Source of the DNA: Salvator merianae
Taxonomy: Eukaryota > Chordata > Lepidosauria > Squamata > Teiidae
Assembly: GCA_003586115.2 (NCBI GenBank)
Contig: QVOM02000074.1
Coordinates: 2,173,870 to 2,237,869 of the forward strand
DNA: 64,000 bases
Reading direction: 5' to 3'
A model generated the notes under the pieces. The model searched no databases. It was not told the DNA's origin and was given only the letters and a program-made list of their open reading frames with translations. Every line of letters begins with the position of its first letter. Within the stretch, counting starts at the first letter, position 1. Of this stretch, positions 61,233-64,000 are shown piece after piece. The position numbers and the translations under genes are program-made.

Positions 61233-62452
61233 GGGCCAGTTCGCACTTGGCGGTAGCAAGCATCAGGCATGCTTGCTAGCCAAGTGTGTTCGCCCCGAAA
61301 GACAGCAACTGGGAGTGGACCTCATCCGCTGCTGATCGCTACTACTGCTGGTGCAGTAAGTTGGGTCCTTTCTGCACTTGGACTTATTCCATATTGTATC
61401 TCAGAATAGGGACCTGCCAACTGCATGCTAGTGCAGACTATGGTAGACCCTGGGCAAGACCTTTCATAGTTTGCACGAGTGTGTGCATAGCAGGTCCCTA
61501 TTCTGGAATATAATCCACAATAAGACCAAGTGCAGAAAGGGCCTTGCAGTCCGAATCCTTACCTGAAAGTGAGCTTCAGGTAAGGATCCATTCGCACTTA
61601 CCTTGCACCACAGTGGCGGCCATCTCTTGGGCAATGGGCCCACCCATCATGCATGTGTGATCTTGCGATCATGTATACGCGATGGGCAATGGGCCCCCCG
61701 ATGCCCCGATTGGGCCTAGGACACCAGATGGGGCCACGCTGTGCCCCATCTGGCATTCTGGTGCCCAATCGGGTGCATGCCAGACGGTCGCCATGGCAGC
61801 AGCCTGCAAGTGTCGGGCCGCTGCCACGGCAATGGGGTGGCCCACGCAGTGTGCAGGCCCAACGCAGATCACACCTGCACACTGGACCCCTTACCATAGC
61901 ATCATCGGGCCTACCAGATCAGGCCCGTGGCAGCCCAATGCCACGCGGACCTGATTGGGCGCCACAGGCCCCATTGGGTAGGCCCAATGGTGCTATGGCA
62001 AGGGGTCCAGTGTGCAGGTGTGATCTGCGTCGCACCTGCACACTGCATGGGCCACCCCAACACCATGGCAGTGGCCCGACACTCGCAGGCCGCTGCCACA
62101 GCAACTGTCCGGCACATGCCCAATTGGGCACCAGAATGCTGGATGGGGCGCAGTGTGGCCCCATCCGGTGTCCCATGCCCAATCGGGGTATCGTGGGCCC
62201 CTCTGCCTATTGCATGAGCGCATGCATGTGCATGGGGCTACTGCCAGTCGCCATGGCAGCAGTCAGTTGCTTGCTGGCCGTTGTCATGGCAAGGATCAGA
62301 CATGGCTACCAGCATTCGCACCTGTGAACACCAGTAGCCAGCTTGACGTAAGTTTTTAGGCCCCATTGTGCAGATGGGGTCTATTCCACCCTAGAATGGG
62401 CTAATTAGCCATTCTAATTAGCCCATTCTACGGTGGAAAGCGTGAAGAGGCC
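61233..62452. mobile_element. Composite GC-rich foldback element cluster
   Basis: It starts GGGCCAGTTCGCACTTGGC with the family text TAGCAAGCATCAGGCATGC and ends GTGAAGAGGCC near 62452. It contains a nested 180-bp MITE (61364-61543), then a large inverted repeat (arms about 61681-61925 and 61935-62210) of GC-rich core related to 60277-60912, then a short palindrome (62360-62452, CTAGAATGGGCTAATTAG facing CTAATTAGCCCATTCTACG). The cluster may be one rearranged element or two or three adjacent ones. The open frames here are mirror images on the two strands and are not genes. Confidence 0.75.
61364..61543. mobile_element. 180-bp palindromic MITE with duplication TTG, nested
   Basis: The ends are GGTCCTTTCTGCACTTGG and, reversed, GGCCCTTTCTGCACTTGG, with TTG on both sides (61361-61363 and 61544-61546). 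The foldback layout is the same as at 56192 and 58231. It interrupts the left part of the GC-rich element, between GCTACTACTGCTGGTGCAGTAAG and CAGTCCGAATCCTTACC. Confidence 0.9.
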
Positions 62453-64000
62453 ACAACTATTTGGGGGGAAATAGGAAAGACCTAGTCCTAGCTGTTAACC
62501 ATACAGTGGAGAATAAGTAAGGGGAGACTGTTTCATATCTTCCCAAGAAGCAGGAGAAAGCCTTTTAATTCAGGGAGTTACAAGAGAGATAGAACTACTG
62601 GTTATTAGGCCACCTTTCAAGTATCTGCAGCTTCACTATATCTGGATGCACTGAACAATTCTGCCAGCTCGAGGTTGCTGTGGGGTAGGTGAGGTTTTAT
62701 TTATGTTTTCTTTTTAAGGTTTCTCTTATAGTCATGGAGCTGATTTGGAACTGTCCCTTTTGAGCTATGTTGCCAGGCAGAAAGGCTGTGTTAGACTGAT
62801 TCCAGCTGTGTTCTAACAGGCTGTTGCTGCCCAAAGAAGAAATAAAAAGAAGTGGGGAGTGATAAGAGACAAGATTATGAGCAAATGTTGGATAGAGTAA
62901 AGACCAGGCTTAAGCAAGGAGAAATGTTACTAGGCAGAAGACTCATGGGTAGTTGTGCCGGAGAGACTTTGGCAGTGTGTGGAGCTAGAAAGGGGGAGAC
63001 TATATTTCTGTTCCTCAGGATTATGTCTTGGTGACATTTGCAGATAATTTTTTTTAATGGCTAAAAGGATGGAGGTCTCCTATAAAAACTATAGCTATGA
63101 TCAGATAGCCTTATCAAAGCAGGAGGTGTACCCTCTCATAGCATTTTAAGGTTGCATAACCTGCCATCGACACTCTGTTGCAGAGACATCGAAAGCCCTG
63201 GGCAGGGAGTTTGGGATTCACTCTAAGTGCTTCTGCACTGCTCTCTCCCTCTTGTGCTGGTTCAGGGGTCCATGGGACATCATTGGTCAGCACAGAGATG
63301 GAGCAATCAGCTGTATTTGCTGCATGGCTGTAAAATGCCACTGTGACAGGCACGAGGAAAATCTTTAATTTCAGCCACTATGTTCACTTCCTAGATTATT
63401 GCATATTGTAGAGACAGGCAGAAGAGGCAAAGGGAAGCCTACCCAGAGAAAAGTTTTTAAAAGGCCAGTGCACAGCCAGCCAGAAGGTTTAATGGAGGCA
63501 GGAGGAGGAAGAAAGTGATCCATCTGTATGGTATAAGTGGTATTTTAAATAAGGTAATGACAGAATGATGGTCCTCTCTTTTGCAGCAAGGTTTCTGGAA
63601 ACAATTTCAACTGGGAGGAAAAGCAAGCTGGATTCTTATCTGTAGGCTGAGATTATTTCAATGGGATCTTTAAGAATAATAGATTGGTGTAATGAACTCC
63701 TCTAAGACAGATTGCAATTGGCTGCGTATGTTACCCAGAGGAAAGGTGGAAAGCAAGGAGTTCTGAGGCAAAAATAATGCAAAAATATGCAATCTTTATT
63801 AAAAACAATAAAAAAGAAAAGAAATAATTTATTGAGTGATTGCAATAGCCAGCAACAAGGCAACAGGCTTTAGCAATAATACAGTGATCAGGCAGGTTCA
63901 GAGATTAAAAGCAAAGTTATAGTGCTGCAACAAGATGGCGAGGATAATGCTCAGGGTGCTGCTGAGCTGAAGCGCAAGTTTCTTGGTCTCCCTAGGTGTG
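62453..64000. other. Nothing recognised
   Basis: No exon, RNA gene or named repeat can be supported in the last 1.5 kb. The open frame at 63114-63353 shows no recognisable domain. Confidence 0.45.

Noticed and set aside
61598..62327. Many overlapping open frames on both strands, up to 224 codons
   Set aside because: They come from GC-rich, stop-poor inverted-repeat DNA of a MITE cluster, are mirror images of each other and carry no known domain.

Overview
The window is vertebrate nuclear DNA, most likely from a squamate reptile (lizard; a gecko-like genome is plausible). The grounds are the mixture of CR1, L2, L1-type and other LINEs, tRNA-derived SINEs, hAT, Tc1 and other DNA transposons, a Ty3/Gypsy element, AT-rich introns of 10 kb or more and one split protein-coding gene. 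Nothing bacterial, organellar or CRISPR-like is present.

The only host gene I can support is the 5' half of ARHGEF5 (a Rho guanine-nucleotide exchange factor of the ephexin/TIM family), on the minus strand. Four coding exons join in frame: a giant N-terminal exon (39180-43083, ATG at 43071), then 26306-26390, 14214-14278 and 11182-11438. The last one ends just before the DH catalytic domain, so the DH, PH and SH3 exons must lie left of position 1, or have been missed. Intron phases (1, 2, 1, 0) agree at every junction, and the third and fourth exons together spell the conserved ephexin-family segment LINSS-LLYQEYSDV.

Region by region. 1-8294 is a nest of minus-strand L1-type LINEs; a 5.3-kb copy sits inside an older one with a 21-bp target-site duplication. 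8295-10190 holds a CR1 3' end and a degenerate LINE. 12353-13545 is a non-autonomous DNA transposon. 15986-20100 is a nearly full-length CR1 with an open esterase-type ORF1 and an almost open ORF2. 20758-25782 holds three further DNA transposons, one with a 500-N assembly gap. 27900-30545 is an L2 LINE with a SINE inside it. 31226-37330 is a plus-strand L1 split by a 1.6-kb hAT element with a perfect 8-bp duplication. 44452-49068 has a small MITE, L2 ends and another transposon. 49420-55895 is a CR1 fragment cut by a Ty3/Gypsy element. 55908-62452 is a dense cluster of MITEs plus a Tc1-like remnant, including GC-rich foldback elements that look like CpG islands.

The most interesting pattern is that about a dozen non-autonomous elements of at least three sequence families share GGCC-type termini and 3-bp target-site duplications of variable sequence. 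They look like one DNA-transposon superfamily mobilised by a transposase not encoded here. All of it lies within the introns or 5' flank of ARHGEF5.
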